A program made the translations under genes and the position numbers. A stretch of DNA of 64,000 nucleotides, taken from contig CAWGJS010000008.1 in NCBI GenBank assembly GCA_963822955.1, positions 124,001 through 188,000 of the forward strand, written 5' to 3'. The stretch comes from JAJYUU01 sp963822955. GTDB lineage: Bacteria; Actinomycetota; Actinomycetes; Streptosporangiales; Streptosporangiaceae. The notes beneath the pieces are model-generated. The model was not told the origin of the DNA. It made no database searches and saw nothing but the letters and a program-made list of their open reading frames with translations. Shown one piece after another: positions 7,925 through 16,347 of this stretch. Every line of letters begins with the position of its first letter. The first letter of the stretch is position 1.

Positions 7925-8821
7925 CAGCAGGAGCGAGGAGATCGCCGCCGGCAGCCTTGGCAGCGACGAGGTGATAAGCAGCCAGCCGACGGTCTGGCTG
8001 AGCAGCGCGAGAAGCAGCAGCCAGCCGAAAGACGGCCAGTCGATGCGGAGCTGGAAGCCGCCCAGGATCAGGCCGATCAGGACGGCGCCGGCTGTCGCGC
8101 CCACAGTGGCGTCGGCGAGCTGACCCGCCACGTGCGGCGTCTGCCCCGAGCTGGAGCGCAGGATCAGCAGGAAGCACGCGTAGGCCGCCGAGGTTCCCAC
8201 GCCAAAGCCGATACCCGCCAGCGGGTGCAGCCCGGACGCGTGACCGCCAACAAGCCCGGCGACCAGCACAACACCGACCATGACCACGGGGAGCATGACG
8301 AGGTACTGGCGGCCTGGCCGCTCCCGAAGCACTACCCAGGCGAACACGGCGACGAACAGCACCTGCAGGTTGCCCAGCACGGTCGCCACCCCGGCACCGA
8401 CGTCAGCGATCGCGTGATTCCACAGAACCAGGTCGACGGCAAGGAACACGCCGGCCGTCATTGCCGAAAGTCGAGTGGCCAGCGGCCGGGACCCGAGCCG
8501 GCGCTGCTCGAGCACGGCCAGCAGCGCTAGCACCGGCAGCGCGAGCGCGCACCGGAAGAACGCCGCCGTGATCGGACCCGTGTGCGCCAGCGTGACCAGG
8601 ATGCCGGAGGAGGAGATGCTCGCCGCACCGAGTATCGCCGTCAGCATCGGCCTGCCGGTCGCCAACCGCCCGGCCATGGGACGACCCGCAAGGGCGCGGC
8701 CGGCTGCGGCCGCGCCCCCGCCTGCGGCCGCAGCCGAACGCTCGCCGGCAGCCGTACGTCCCCCCTCCGAAGGCGGACCGTCGTTGGCAGTCACGACCGT
8801 CCTGCCGTACGGTGCTGACAT
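7664..8821 (-). CDS. EamA-family (DMT superfamily) transporter
   Basis: 385 residues with ten hydrophobic segments in two EamA repeats (for example ITAAFFRCALALPVLALLA and the second-repeat AISSLLLLLQPAAAMVLADIVLGERP). This is the drug/metabolite transporter pattern. The first 58 residues are Ala/Gly/Arg rich; a start at MLTAILGAASIS is possible, but the promoter elements fit the 8821 ATG. The conserved part ends near VCLGVLAAARTAS; the last 45 residues lie antisense to the methyltransferase. The 261-base tail-to-tail overlap suggests loss of the original stops. The start codon shares CATG with the divergent CGNR gene. Confidence 0.85.
   Translation of the reverse strand: MSAPYGRTVVTANDGPPSEGGRTAAGERSAAAAGGGAAAAGRALAGRPMAGRLATGRPMLTAILGAASISSSGILVTLAHTGPITAAFFRCALALPVLALLAVLEQRRLGSRPLATRLSAMTAGVFLAVDLVLWNHAIADVGAGVATVLGNLQVLFVAVFAWVVLRERPGRQYLVMLPVVMVGVVLVAGLVGGHASGLHPLAGIGFGVGTSAAYACFLLILRSSSGQTPHVAGQLADATVGATAGAVLIGLILGGFQLRIDWPSFGWLLLLALLSQTVGWLLITSSLPRLPAAISSLLLLLQPAAAMVLADIVLGERPTLFQDAGALLVCLGVLAAARTASGEQDVAVSKARRRRMAPQPVVTNIRRELDPQDCGQLCPVGESEF
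8784..8813 (+). promoter_or_regulatory. Leaderless promoter of the CGNR regulator gene
   Basis: TTGGCA (8784-8789), an 18-base spacer and TACGGT (8808-8813), followed 6 bases later by the ATG at 8820. This spacing puts the transcription start at the start codon. Inferred from consensus only. Confidence 0.45.
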
Positions 8822-9431
8822 GGGTATTAACCTACGGGGCTCCGCTGACAGGAGTCAAAGTCACTTTGATACTGACCAGCTGGAAGCGATGGCCGGCTGC
8901 GTCGACCTGATCAATACCGGCCGCGCTAGCTCGGGCGAGCAGTTGTGCCAGGTAGCCGACCTGCAGGAGATAGCCGATCGCTACGCGTTCGCCGGCGTCC
9001 GGGGCACGACCTCCGACCTCTCCAGGGCTCGGGAGTACCGGACCCGCCTCGACTCGATCGTGACCGCATGCGAGGCGGGCGACGAGGAGTCGGCAATCGA
9101 GCAGATCAACAGCCTGCTGTCGCAGACGGGGGCGAGCCCGCAGATCGCCGCACATGACGGCCGTGGCCCGCACTTCCACGTATCCAGCCTCACGTCTCCG
9201 CTGTCTGATCGGATTGCCGCGCACTTTGCGATGGGCCTGGCCTGGCTGGTCGTCGCCGACGAGGCCCGCCGGATCCGCAGTTGTGAGTCGCCGACCTGCC
9301 GAGCCGCTTTCGTGGATCTGTCCAGAAACCGGTCGCGCCGGTACTGCGACAGCCGCACCTGCGGCAACCGCCTGCATGTCGCCGCCTACCGCGCCCGTAA
9401 GCAGGGCACTGCCGCGGCTGCGCCCGGCTAG
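8820..9431 (+). CDS. CGNR zinc-finger / ABATE-domain regulator
   Basis: 203 residues from the ATG at 8820. The N-terminal part (MAGCVDLINTGRAS...LQEIADRYAFAGV) is the ABATE-type domain. The C-terminal part is a CGNR zinc finger: CESPTCRAAFVDLSRNRSRRYCDSRTCGNRLHVAAYRARK, with the four Cys and the CGNR tetrad. Proteins of this family are putative stress or transport regulators that bind DNA through the CGNR motif. It is divergent from the EamA transporter with overlapping start codons, so the transporter is a likely target. Confidence 0.88.
   Translation: MGINLRGSADRSQSHFDTDQLEAMAGCVDLINTGRASSGEQLCQVADLQEIADRYAFAGVRGTTSDLSRAREYRTRLDSIVTACEAGDEESAIEQINSLLSQTGASPQIAAHDGRGPHFHVSSLTSPLSDRIAAHFAMGLAWLVVADEARRIRSCESPTCRAAFVDLSRNRSRRYCDSRTCGNRLHVAAYRARKQGTAAAAPG
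8829..8858 (-). promoter_or_regulatory. Leaderless promoter of the EamA transporter gene
   Basis: Read on the minus strand: TTGACT (8853-8858), an 18-base spacer and TAGGTT (8829-8834), then 7 bases to the ATG at 8821. It lies wholly inside the first codons of the divergent CGNR gene, mirroring that gene's own promoter. Confidence 0.5.
8855..8869. promoter_or_regulatory. Perfect palindrome overlapping the EamA -35, candidate operator
   Basis: TCAAAGT-C-ACTTTGA is a perfect 7-1-7 inverted repeat. It overlaps the -35 of the EamA promoter and lies about codons 13-17 of the CGNR gene. The divergent layout suggests that a regulator, possibly the CGNR protein, controls the transporter here. Confidence 0.45.
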
Positions 9432-9450
9432 AGCTCGGCGGGCGCGGTGA

Positions 9451-9939
9451 TCAGCCGGCAGCCTCGCGATCTCTTGCGTGAGGTGAGGCCCCGCCGCCTG
9501 CAGCCTGGCCGGCCACGCGGCGCATCCTGACCATCAGCGCGGCCGACGGCATGACCTTGCCCGATGTGTAAGTCGACAGACGGGATCGCGAAGTGCCTAT
9601 CCGGTCAGCAAACTCTTGCTGAGACAGGCCGGAGGCCCCGACAAGTTGCTTGACCTCGGAAGCCACCTCGTTCCGCTCCGAAGCCATGGCCATCTCACGA
9701 GCCCGGTCGATCACTCCCGCAAGCAGCTCAGCCGTTCCGTAGGGTCGGGTGAGTTGGATGGCCTCGAGCACTTGCTGGGCTAGCGGGCCCCATGGATCGG
9801 CGCGGATGACACGTGCCAGCCGGCGCCAGTCAGGAAGAGTGCCCCGGTCGACGGCAGCCAAGATTCCCTCAAACGGCCAGCTGTCCACAGGCTCGTCGGG
9901 AGACGCGGCGAGGTTGCGGAACTTCAGCCTCGTGTTCAT
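9451..9939 (-). CDS. XRE-type helix-turn-helix protein (antitoxin-like partner)
   Basis: The start at 9939 (MNTRLKFRNLAAS) is preferred over a longer frame because it overlaps the stop of the upstream nucleotidyltransferase by 4 bases. This gives 162 residues. The helix-turn-helix is LVGASGLSQQEFADRIGTSRSRLSTYTSGKVMPSAALMVRMRRVA near residues 95-140. It is preceded by a helical domain with WPFEGILAAVDRGTLPDWRRLARVI. Its pairing with the AbiEii-like protein suggests a toxin-antitoxin or abortive-infection module, with this protein as antitoxin and repressor. Confidence 0.78.
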   Translation of the reverse strand: MNTRLKFRNLAASPDEPVDSWPFEGILAAVDRGTLPDWRRLARVIRADPWGPLAQQVLEAIQLTRPYGTAELLAGVIDRAREMAMASERNEVASEVKQLVGASGLSQQEFADRIGTSRSRLSTYTSGKVMPSAALMVRMRRVAGQAAGGGASPHARDREAAG

Positions 9940-10676
9940 TGCACCATCTCCACGGCCAGACGTCGGCATATGCCGACCACGTTCTTCCAGTCCGTCCACC
10001 GCGGGTCGAGGTCCTTGTACTGGCGGAGTTGCCGCACCGTCCTAGCATCCCTAGGCCTCGGGTCAGCGAGTTGCCGGGCAAGCTGGGTGGCAACGCCTTC
10101 GGAGTCCGGACCTCGTTGGTCACCGTAGTAGCCGTCGATACGCCTGAGCACGTCTGCGGCATGGGAGACCCCGTATCGGTCGGCGAGGGCAGCAACATCG
10201 AGGTAGTCCCGCACCTGGTTGCGGCGGACTATCAGGTATCCCTTCACTCGGAGAATCTCGTCCGCAGTGGGAACACGGAGAACATGACCTGAGGGCAGAG
10301 TGACTTCTGTGACTTCCAAGGGCCTTTCCCGGATGAGCTGTCGCACACCCGTCTCGATGTCGCCCAGCTCCCCAAGGATGATCTTCCCCGGCGTGATCCG
10401 GTTGGTGACCCAGCCGTCAGTGGCTTCGACAGCGTCGAGCACCGCATCGAAGCGCGAGCTCAGGTCCTGGACTACATGATCGTGATCAGAAGAGGTCCGA
10501 TGGCTGGCCCACAGCGCTGCAGCAGTGCCGCCCACAAGGACGGCGTCCGGTACGGCCTCCTGGAGCCTCGCTGCCGACTCGAGAACTTTCAGCAACTCAC
10601 GTCGTGCGATTCCGGGCGGCGCGTCGAGGCCGCCTTCGCGATTGTCTGGCATGTTCGTTCGCCGACCTGTGCTCAT
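9936..10676 (-). CDS. AbiEii-like nucleotidyltransferase (toxin-like)
   Basis: 246 residues. The nucleotidyltransferase core shows VLVGGTAAALWASHR at residues 47-60 and the metal-binding pair D64-H-D66 in SSDHDHVV. EILRVKGYLIVRRNQVRDYLDVAALAD follows, the conserved Lys/Arg/Asp block of the AbiEii/MenT group. Known members inactivate tRNA by adding nucleotides, or give phage resistance. Linkage to an XRE partner fits a toxin-antitoxin module, but the order is toxin first, opposite to the common order. The start could be the ATG at residue 9. Confidence 0.75.
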   Translation of the reverse strand: MSTGRRTNMPDNREGGLDAPPGIARRELLKVLESAARLQEAVPDAVLVGGTAAALWASHRTSSDHDHVVQDLSSRFDAVLDAVEATDGWVTNRITPGKIILGELGDIETGVRQLIRERPLEVTEVTLPSGHVLRVPTADEILRVKGYLIVRRNQVRDYLDVAALADRYGVSHAADVLRRIDGYYGDQRGPDSEGVATQLARQLADPRPRDARTVRQLRQYKDLDPRWTDWKNVVGICRRLAVEMVQ

Positions 10677-10684
10677 AGGACGAT

Positions 10685-10702
10685 CGTATCAGATATGATA
10701 CG
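10685..10702. promoter_or_regulatory. Inverted repeat operator and overlapping -10 for the AbiEii/XRE operon
   Basis: CGTATCA-GATA-TGATACG is a perfect 7-4-7 inverted repeat 8 bases upstream of the ATG at 10676. On the minus strand TACGAT (10683-10688) could act as the -10 with 6 bases to the start codon, so the operon may be leaderless and the repeat would block RNA polymerase. Binding by the XRE protein is inferred. Confidence 0.5.
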
Positions 10703-10735
10703 CGTGTCGTCGAAACTGGCTCGCGACTGCGAGCA

Positions 10736-11431
10736 ATGCGCGCCGAGAGGATGAGGGTGGCCGACATTTGGCCGGGCCCGCCGTTGCTAGCGGCATCGGC
10801 CCGTCGCTGGGCGTGGGCGCTGCTGGTCTCTTGTGTCGTCCTCGTCGCGGTGCTCGGTCTGCTGTTTGCGCACCGGACCACGCCGGACTCGCTTGATCAC
10901 GCTGTAGACTCGCCGGTCATCAGCTCGCTCGGCGGCCATCAGGGCTTGGCCTTGTGGCTTGCCGCTGCGGGTTCGTCGATCCCGGCGACCGTGCTCTGCG
11001 CAGCTATCGTCGTTGCCTGCTTGCTCGCCCGACGCCCCAACGGCGCCGTACTTGCGGCAGCGGGCTTGCTGACAGCCGTCGGCCTCAACGACGGCCTGCT
11101 CAAGCACCTGGTCCATCGCACCTACCTGGGCGTGCTGAGCTATCCGAGCGGGCACACGGCGGCCATATTCGCCCTGGCCACAGCAGTCGCGGTGCTCTTC
11201 CTCGGTTCGCTCCGGCCGGCCACGGCTGGGCCGCTCCGCCTGATGATCCCGGCACTAGCCTGCCTGCTCGGAATCGCAGTCGCTGTCGGCGTCATCGCCC
11301 TGCAGTGGCACTACTTCACCGACACTGTGGCTGGCGCGGCGCTTGGCATCGCAATGATCTGCGGGCTCGCGCTCATCCTGGACCTGCCAGCCGTCAGGCT
11401 GGGGCTTACCCGGGCACGCCTCAGGCGCTGA
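10736..11431 (+). CDS. PAP2-family membrane phosphatase
   Basis: 231 residues with about six membrane segments. The three PAP2 signature regions are present: K-H-L-V-H-R-T (a KxxxxxxRP variant), YPSGHTAAIFALA, and WHYFTDTVAGAALG, whose His and Asp match the SRxxxxxHxxxD motif although the Arg is absent. Such enzymes remove phosphate from lipid phosphates such as undecaprenyl diphosphate or phosphatidic acid. The substrate here is not known. It converges on the S53 peptidase gene. Confidence 0.87.
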   Translation: MRAERMRVADIWPGPPLLAASARRWAWALLVSCVVLVAVLGLLFAHRTTPDSLDHAVDSPVISSLGGHQGLALWLAAAGSSIPATVLCAAIVVACLLARRPNGAVLAAAGLLTAVGLNDGLLKHLVHRTYLGVLSYPSGHTAAIFALATAVAVLFLGSLRPATAGPLRLMIPALACLLGIAVAVGVIALQWHYFTDTVAGAALGIAMICGLALILDLPAVRLGLTRARLRR

Positions 11432-11492
11432 TACCAGCGCATTACAAGCTTGCGCTCGCAGCTCCTGAGAGACCGCGAGCGGGCTGACATGC

Positions 11493-11528
11493 CTGGCGGG
11501 GGCACCGGTGTCCCGGTCCCCCCGCCAG
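11493..11528. terminator. Strong hairpin between convergent genes
   Basis: CTGGCGGGGG (11493-11502) pairs exactly with CCCCCGCCAG (11519-11528). The 16-base loop holds a further ACCGG/CCGGT stem. It lies between the PAP2 stop and the S53 peptidase stop, so it could end transcription from both sides. There is no U-tract. Confidence 0.6.
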
Positions 11529-11536
11529 CTAGCGGA

Positions 11537-13621
11537 TCAGTACCTGGACAGTACGGAGATGAACCGCGACCCTGGGGATCCGAGGCCGGTAAGGCTGTCG
11601 AATCCCGATGTGGCGGTCAGGGTCACGGGCCGAGTCGCGCAATTGCCCGTTCCGTCGCAGTAGGTCTCAGGCCCTGCATAGTTGAGCACCCTCAGGCTCA
11701 CGATGTAGCCATCGGAGGCATCCACGGTGTTGCCGTAGTCGACCCGGATCACCGCAGCCGCATTCGGGTTGGTCGGCGCCTGGACGTCGAAGAACGCGGA
11801 CGGTGACTTGAGGTAGGCCTTGTAGAGCGCCGGGTTGAGGAAGCCGATCGGAAGGCCAGCTGCCTGGTCGGCATCGGCGATGACCCCAGCGAGCAGCGGC
11901 GAGGCAAGGCTCGTGCCGCCCTCCTTGAACTGGTCATAGTAGGTGCCGTCCGGGAACGTCTGGGTCAATCCGATCAGCATTCCGGTCTGAGCGTCGGCGT
12001 CCATGGAGATGTCCGGGATAACGCGCAACGGTACCGGACCGAAAATTGCCTGGTTACGGAAAGCCAGAGCCGAGGGCACGACTGGTGCCTGGTAGTAGGG
12101 CTGGGAGTAGTAGTAGCTCGTTCCGCCACCACCGCCTGCCTGGAAGGCAAGCTTGCCGGTCGGCGTCGTCGCGGACCCGCAAGTCGGCGGCGCTGCCGGA
12201 GGCGCGCAGAGCGTCTGCTTGGCTGTCGACCAGCCGTACTCGGCCAGTCGCGACTTCGAGGCGCCTACCTCCAGCGAGGTCCCTCCGACCGCCGTCACGA
12301 ACGGGCTGGTCGCCGGGTAGTCCGGAACCGCCAGTCCGAAGTCGGCGAAGTTGTCGCCGGCGTCCCCGCTCGAGAACAGGATGCTGACACCGGTCGAGGC
12401 CGCGAGCATGAAGGTGTTGTCAAACGCGGTATGCCCTGAGGCGTCCTCGAACAGGTCACCCATGGTGTCACCCCACGAGTTGCTCACCACAGAGGCACCG
12501 TTCGTGATGGCAGTGTTCTCGGCCGCGAGCAAGCTCGAGTCGAAGCAGTCCTGCGCCCCGACGAACTGGATGTTGGCGCCCGGCGCCATTGAGTGCGAGG
12601 ACTCGACGTCAAGTGCCTGCTCGGCGTACCAGCCGCTGCCGTCGCACTCGTCCTCATTACCGACCGTCGCTGGCGGGATGTCGGTGAACTGGCTCGAGCT
12701 CAGGGGGTGGCTTGGGTCGTTCAGCCTGAAGTACAGCTGCGCGTCCGACAGCAGGGTCGGCGAGTCGTAGGCGTCGACGATCGCGAGCGTGACGCCGCTG
12801 CCGTCGTTGCCGTTGTCGACCGAATGATTCAGGCCATAGCCGCCCCGCAGCTGCGCTGGCTGGTAGCCGCAGATGTCGTACGGCAGGGGGCCGGTGTACG
12901 GCGCGTAGAGCGAGGTCGAGTCGGCCGTGTCGGTCTTCTGGCCCCAGTACTTGGAGCACGGCTGCGGGTTGCGGAAGCCGGCCGGCGGTGGCGGCTCCTG
13001 ATTTGGCTTGGCCGCCTTGTTGGCTCTGGTCACAGCCAATCCGGGCGTCGCCACGGACTGGTTGATGCCCACTGTGCCGGTAATGACGTTACCCATTGAT
13101 GCGGGGATGCTCAGCGCGCCCTTGGCGAGCCGCACCTTGTGGCCGGCCACCATGTAGTACCCGAGCGATACGCCGAATGTCTTCTCGACCCGCTGGGCAG
13201 TTCCGCTCGCCGCTACGAACAGGCGGTCCTTCGGAACCGACGTGACGCTGAAGTCGTTGGCGCGCAGCCACTTCTCGGCTCCGGCGAGCGCGGACTTCGT
13301 GGGACCGTACTTGCCTACCCATGCCGCGTCGCTGAGGTAATGGTGGAACTGCCGCGACCCTGGGCTGGACACTGCGCGGACGAATTTCCGTGCGCCTGAG
13401 GCGTTCCGGAGCTTGAGCACCAGGTCGAAGCTCACTTTGCTTCTGGCCGCGACAGCACCTGCCGGATGTGCGCGCTCCTTGGACGGGACTGCGGACCCGC
13501 GCAACATGATGCGGTGCGGCTGGGATGTGGTGGATGCGCTCGCGACAGCGGCACCCGCCACCGCGAACGACGCCGCCAGCCCAACCGACGCAGTTAGAGC
13601 CAACAATCGGGCATGCTTCAT
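11537..13621 (-). CDS. Secreted S53 (sedolisin/kumamolisin-like) serine-carboxyl peptidase
   Basis: 694 residues: signal peptide (LLALTASVGLAASFAVAGAAVASA), activation propeptide (residues about 50-190, FDLVLKLRNASGARKFVRAV) and catalytic domain. The catalytic Glu and Asp are in YAEQALDVE (E334 and D338) and the nucleophile is S571 in GGTSLASPLL. The substrate-side SNSWGDT and the calcium-site end (YCDGTGN to TGLGSPG) are also visible. Sedolisins are acid-active endopeptidases outside the cell. The start has an AGAGAGG ribosome site. No neighbouring gene explains its target. Confidence 0.93.
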   Translation of the reverse strand: MKHARLLALTASVGLAASFAVAGAAVASASTTSQPHRIMLRGSAVPSKERAHPAGAVAARSKVSFDLVLKLRNASGARKFVRAVSSPGSRQFHHYLSDAAWVGKYGPTKSALAGAEKWLRANDFSVTSVPKDRLFVAASGTAQRVEKTFGVSLGYYMVAGHKVRLAKGALSIPASMGNVITGTVGINQSVATPGLAVTRANKAAKPNQEPPPPAGFRNPQPCSKYWGQKTDTADSTSLYAPYTGPLPYDICGYQPAQLRGGYGLNHSVDNGNDGSGVTLAIVDAYDSPTLLSDAQLYFRLNDPSHPLSSSQFTDIPPATVGNEDECDGSGWYAEQALDVESSHSMAPGANIQFVGAQDCFDSSLLAAENTAITNGASVVSNSWGDTMGDLFEDASGHTAFDNTFMLAASTGVSILFSSGDAGDNFADFGLAVPDYPATSPFVTAVGGTSLEVGASKSRLAEYGWSTAKQTLCAPPAAPPTCGSATTPTGKLAFQAGGGGGTSYYYSQPYYQAPVVPSALAFRNQAIFGPVPLRVIPDISMDADAQTGMLIGLTQTFPDGTYYDQFKEGGTSLASPLLAGVIADADQAAGLPIGFLNPALYKAYLKSPSAFFDVQAPTNPNAAAVIRVDYGNTVDASDGYIVSLRVLNYAGPETYCDGTGNCATRPVTLTATSGFDSLTGLGSPGSRFISVLSRY

Positions 13622-13995
13622 TACGTGCCTCTCTTTGGTACGTCCCTGCTCCGGGTCTCCCGCCAGGTCAGCGGGCCTGCCTGAAGACGCTAGTGATGGC
13701 CGACCGCCAACGCAACGATTAACCCACGATTCGGATATGCGTAATCGTGCTGAATATAGGACTATTCATAGTGTAATGCTTGGCCATTCTCGTGGGAATG
13801 TCGTTGCCCAGCGGTCCGGGAGGTTCCAACGCGGCTAGTGTTGCTGCGCTCGCGTCTGCATACGCGATGCATGCCGCAGCCCCGGCAGAACTCGTTCACC
13901 GCTCAGCGCAGGTGCACCCTCGTTATCGGCGGTGGCCCAGCCCGGGCAGGTGGCGTCGGACCACCCTGGGGAGGTCATCGGCGGCCGGCGCTTAG
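13622..13995. other. Intergenic stretch upstream of the S53 peptidase gene
   Basis: No convincing gene. It contains the ribosome site of the peptidase and, at about 13730-13785, an AT-rich patch (TGAATATAGGACTATTCATAG) that is the most likely promoter region. The longer forward frames crossing it have no recognisable domain and unlike composition. Confidence 0.4.
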
Positions 13996-14376
13996 CTAGT
14001 GACCAGTACCCGGTGACGCCACCGGCAGGCCGGCGTCGGTCGCGGCCTTCAGCAGACAATGGTCGTAGCTGACGACAGCATCGAGTTCAGGGCCGAGAAT
14101 ACGGGCGGTGGCCAGGTGGATGGCACCGAGTGAACGCAGCCCGCGATCGGGCTCGTTCATTGCGCCTTCGACGATGTCGTCATCGATCGCGATGCTCGAG
14201 AAGGCAAGCAGCAGGTCCCGTGCATCCGGCAACAGCGGGGGCCTAGCGCGTATAACGGCCCTGCTCAGCTCGATCCGGAGAAGAGCTGAGCTAACCCACT
14301 CTGCATCGGGCTCGCCCATCAACACGACAACTAGCAGCTGACGGCGAATCGCCCGCGGGCTGGACCTGGAACACAC
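13996..14376 (-). pseudogene. PIN-domain (VapC-like) toxin remnant, 5'-truncated
   Basis: The open frame covers the middle and end of a PIN domain: LRIELSRAVIRA with the second acidic residue, then LRSLGAIHLATARILG and VVSYDHCLLKAATDAGLPVASPG. The first strand with the catalytic Asp (DTSA type) is missing and cannot be found in any frame upstream. The next Asp, normally in LRTLDAIHLA, is Gly here. Two catalytic acids are lost, so it should be inactive. No antitoxin is beside it. The truncated end abuts the hairpin at 14379. Confidence 0.65.
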
Positions 14377-14378
14377 AG

Positions 14379-14419
14379 CGATTGGGATTCTCGGCTGTAG
14401 CCGCCGAGAATCCCAATCG
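14379..14419. terminator. Perfect 17-bp stem hairpin downstream of msrA
   Basis: CGATTGGGATTCTCGGC (14379-14395) and its exact complement (14403-14419) enclose a 7-base loop. It lies 35 bases beyond the msrA stop on the minus strand, the right place for a factor-independent terminator, though the following bases are only mildly T-rich (TGTGTGTT). Confidence 0.65.
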
Positions 14420-14453
14420 TTAATCGTGCCGGGCGATCGAAAGCCGGGCTAGC

Positions 14454-15146
14454 TCACTTCTCCGACTGGACGGCCTCAACCGGGCCATGAGCGGTGACCA
14501 CTCCGATGGGGCAGGAGATGCCCGTACCGTGGTCTGGGCAGTACCCGTACGGGTTCTTAGCGTCCGACAGATACTGCTGGTGGTAGTCCTCGGCGAAGTA
14601 GAACTCCCCGGCGGGAACGATCTCCGTGGTGATCTCCCCGTAGCCGGCCTCAGAGAGCCGCTTCTGATAGCCGGCCCGCGACTGCTCGGCCGCTGTCTGC
14701 TGCTGCGGCGACTTGTAGAAGATCGCCGACCGGTACTGGCTGCCGATGTCGTTGCCCTGGCGCATCCCCTGGGTCGGGTCGTGCGACTCCCAGAAGACGC
14801 GCAGCAGCTCCCCGTAGCTCACCTTCGATGGGTCGAAGACCACGCGCACAGACTCCGCGTGCCCGGTACGCCCGCTGCATACTTCCTCGTATGTCGGGTT
14901 TGGGGTGAAACCACCCTCGTAGCCGACAGCGGTAGACACGACGCCAGGCGTCTGCCAGAAGCTCTTCTCAGCGCCCCAGAAGCAGCCAAGCGCGAACTCG
15001 GCCACCTCGGTACCCGCCGGGTAGGGCGGGAGTAGCGACGTGCCGAGCACCTCGTGCCGGTCCGGTACGCGCATGGCGGCTGGCCGGCCGGGCAGGGCGT
15101 TCTCCGCCGTTACCATCTGACTCTTGCGGGATCCGAAAATGCTCAC
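14454..15146 (-). CDS. msrA: Peptide-methionine (S)-S-oxide reductase
   Basis: 230 residues. The catalytic motif is FALGCFWGAEKSFW, with the active Cys in GCFWG. Further MsrA blocks are YEGGFTPNPTYEEVCSGRTGHAESVRV, SHDPTQGMRQGNDIGSQYRSAIF and FYFAEDYHQQYL. It reduces oxidised methionine in proteins, using thioredoxin. The N-terminal 45 residues before the core are usual for actinobacterial MsrA. A strong hairpin follows the stop. Confidence 0.95.
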   Translation of the reverse strand: MSIFGSRKSQMVTAENALPGRPAAMRVPDRHEVLGTSLLPPYPAGTEVAEFALGCFWGAEKSFWQTPGVVSTAVGYEGGFTPNPTYEEVCSGRTGHAESVRVVFDPSKVSYGELLRVFWESHDPTQGMRQGNDIGSQYRSAIFYKSPQQQTAAEQSRAGYQKRLSEAGYGEITTEIVPAGEFYFAEDYHQQYLSDAKNPYGYCPDHGTGISCPIGVVTAHGPVEAVQSEK

Positions 15147-15239
15147 AGATCCTCCCTTCGGGGAGACACAACCAACACTGCAGGGCCCCTGTTCCCGGCC
15201 CGGCTGGCCCGCCCGGCCCCTGTGGCCGCTGCCTGCTGC

Positions 15240-16235
15240 CTACCCGGTCCTCTCGACGACGAACTCACACAGCGCCTCGAAGGCAGCCCTGGCGGGTACG
15301 TCCGGCAGACCGAGAATCAGCTCCCTGGCCCGCTGCGCCCACTGCCGCGTGTCGGCGCGGGCCATCTCCATGGCCGGGTGCTGGCGCAGCAGGCTCAGCG
15401 CCTCCGCATGCAAAGCGCGATCGGCGAGGTCCGGCATGCTGAGCAGCTCAACGAGGCGGGCGTCAGCCGGCCGGGCCGAGCGCAGCGTGTGCAGCATCGG
15501 CAGGGTGCGCACGCCTTCCCTCAGGTCAGTGCCGGGCGTCTTGCCAGACTGCGCTGATTCGCTCGCGACATCCAGGATGTCGTCAGACAGCTGGAAGGCC
15601 ACGCCGATGGCAGCGCACGCTGGCGTGATCCGGGAGATGACGCTGGCCGGTGCGCCGGAGTACATCGCGCCGAACTGGCCGGCCGTGGCGATCAGCGACG
15701 CCGTTTTCTCGGTGACCACGCCCAGGTAGTGCTCGAGCGGATCGTCGCCAGGCTGGCAGCCGACGGTCTCGGCGATCTGGCCGGTAACCAGCCGGGTGAA
15801 GGTCTCGGCCTGGATGCGGATGGCCTCCGGGCCCAGGTCGGCGAGGATGGCGGACGCGCGCGCGAACAGGAAGTCGCCGGTCAGGATAGCGATCGTGTTG
15901 CCCCAGCGGGAGTTCGCGCTGGGGCTCCCGCGCCGGACCGCGGCCTCATCCATGACGTCGTCGTGATAGAGCGTCGCCAGATGGGTGAGCTCGACCGCGA
16001 CGGCAGCGGGCACAATGCGCGGGTCCGCGGGATTGCCGAACTGAGCCGCTAGCAGGACAAGGGTCGGCCGGAATCGCTTGCCGCCAGCTTCCGTCAGATG
16101 CGCGGCAGCACTGGCCAGTACGGCGTGGTTCGCCTGCGCGGCGGTGCGCAGGCCTTCCTCGACGAGCGCCAGCCCGTCCACAACATCGGACGCGAGCGCG
16201 GCGTCGGTAACTTCCATCGGAACAGCGGCAATCAC
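15240..16235 (-). CDS. Polyprenyl diphosphate synthase (menaquinone side chain)
   Basis: The start is taken as GTG at 16235, since GGAGGGG lies at the right distance; a longer frame begins at 16307. This gives 331 residues. The prenyltransferase motifs are GGKRFRPTL, the first Asp-rich motif in LYHDDVMDEA and the second in LSDDILD, with GDFLFARA between. It extends isoprenoid chains, most likely the menaquinone tail, because it follows nuoN on the same strand and menG/menJ head the same cluster. The 112-base gap after nuoN allows co-transcription. Confidence 0.9.
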   Translation of the reverse strand: MIAAVPMEVTDAALASDVVDGLALVEEGLRTAAQANHAVLASAAAHLTEAGGKRFRPTLVLLAAQFGNPADPRIVPAAVAVELTHLATLYHDDVMDEAAVRRGSPSANSRWGNTIAILTGDFLFARASAILADLGPEAIRIQAETFTRLVTGQIAETVGCQPGDDPLEHYLGVVTEKTASLIATAGQFGAMYSGAPASVISRITPACAAIGVAFQLSDDILDVASESAQSGKTPGTDLREGVRTLPMLHTLRSARPADARLVELLSMPDLADRALHAEALSLLRQHPAMEMARADTRQWAQRARELILGLPDVPARAAFEALCEFVVERTG

Positions 16236-16347
16236 ATGGGTCCCCTCCTGGCCCGCCGGGACCCTGGCCGGCCAGTCATAGCTGAGGTTATCCTGAAGCC
16301 TTCCCAAGATACGCGGATAGCAGGGCAGCGTCCGGCCGGGAGCAGCG

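Noticed and set aside
13413..13838. Plus-strand frame across the S53 start region
   Set aside because: Antisense of the signal peptide and low conservation features; no domain.
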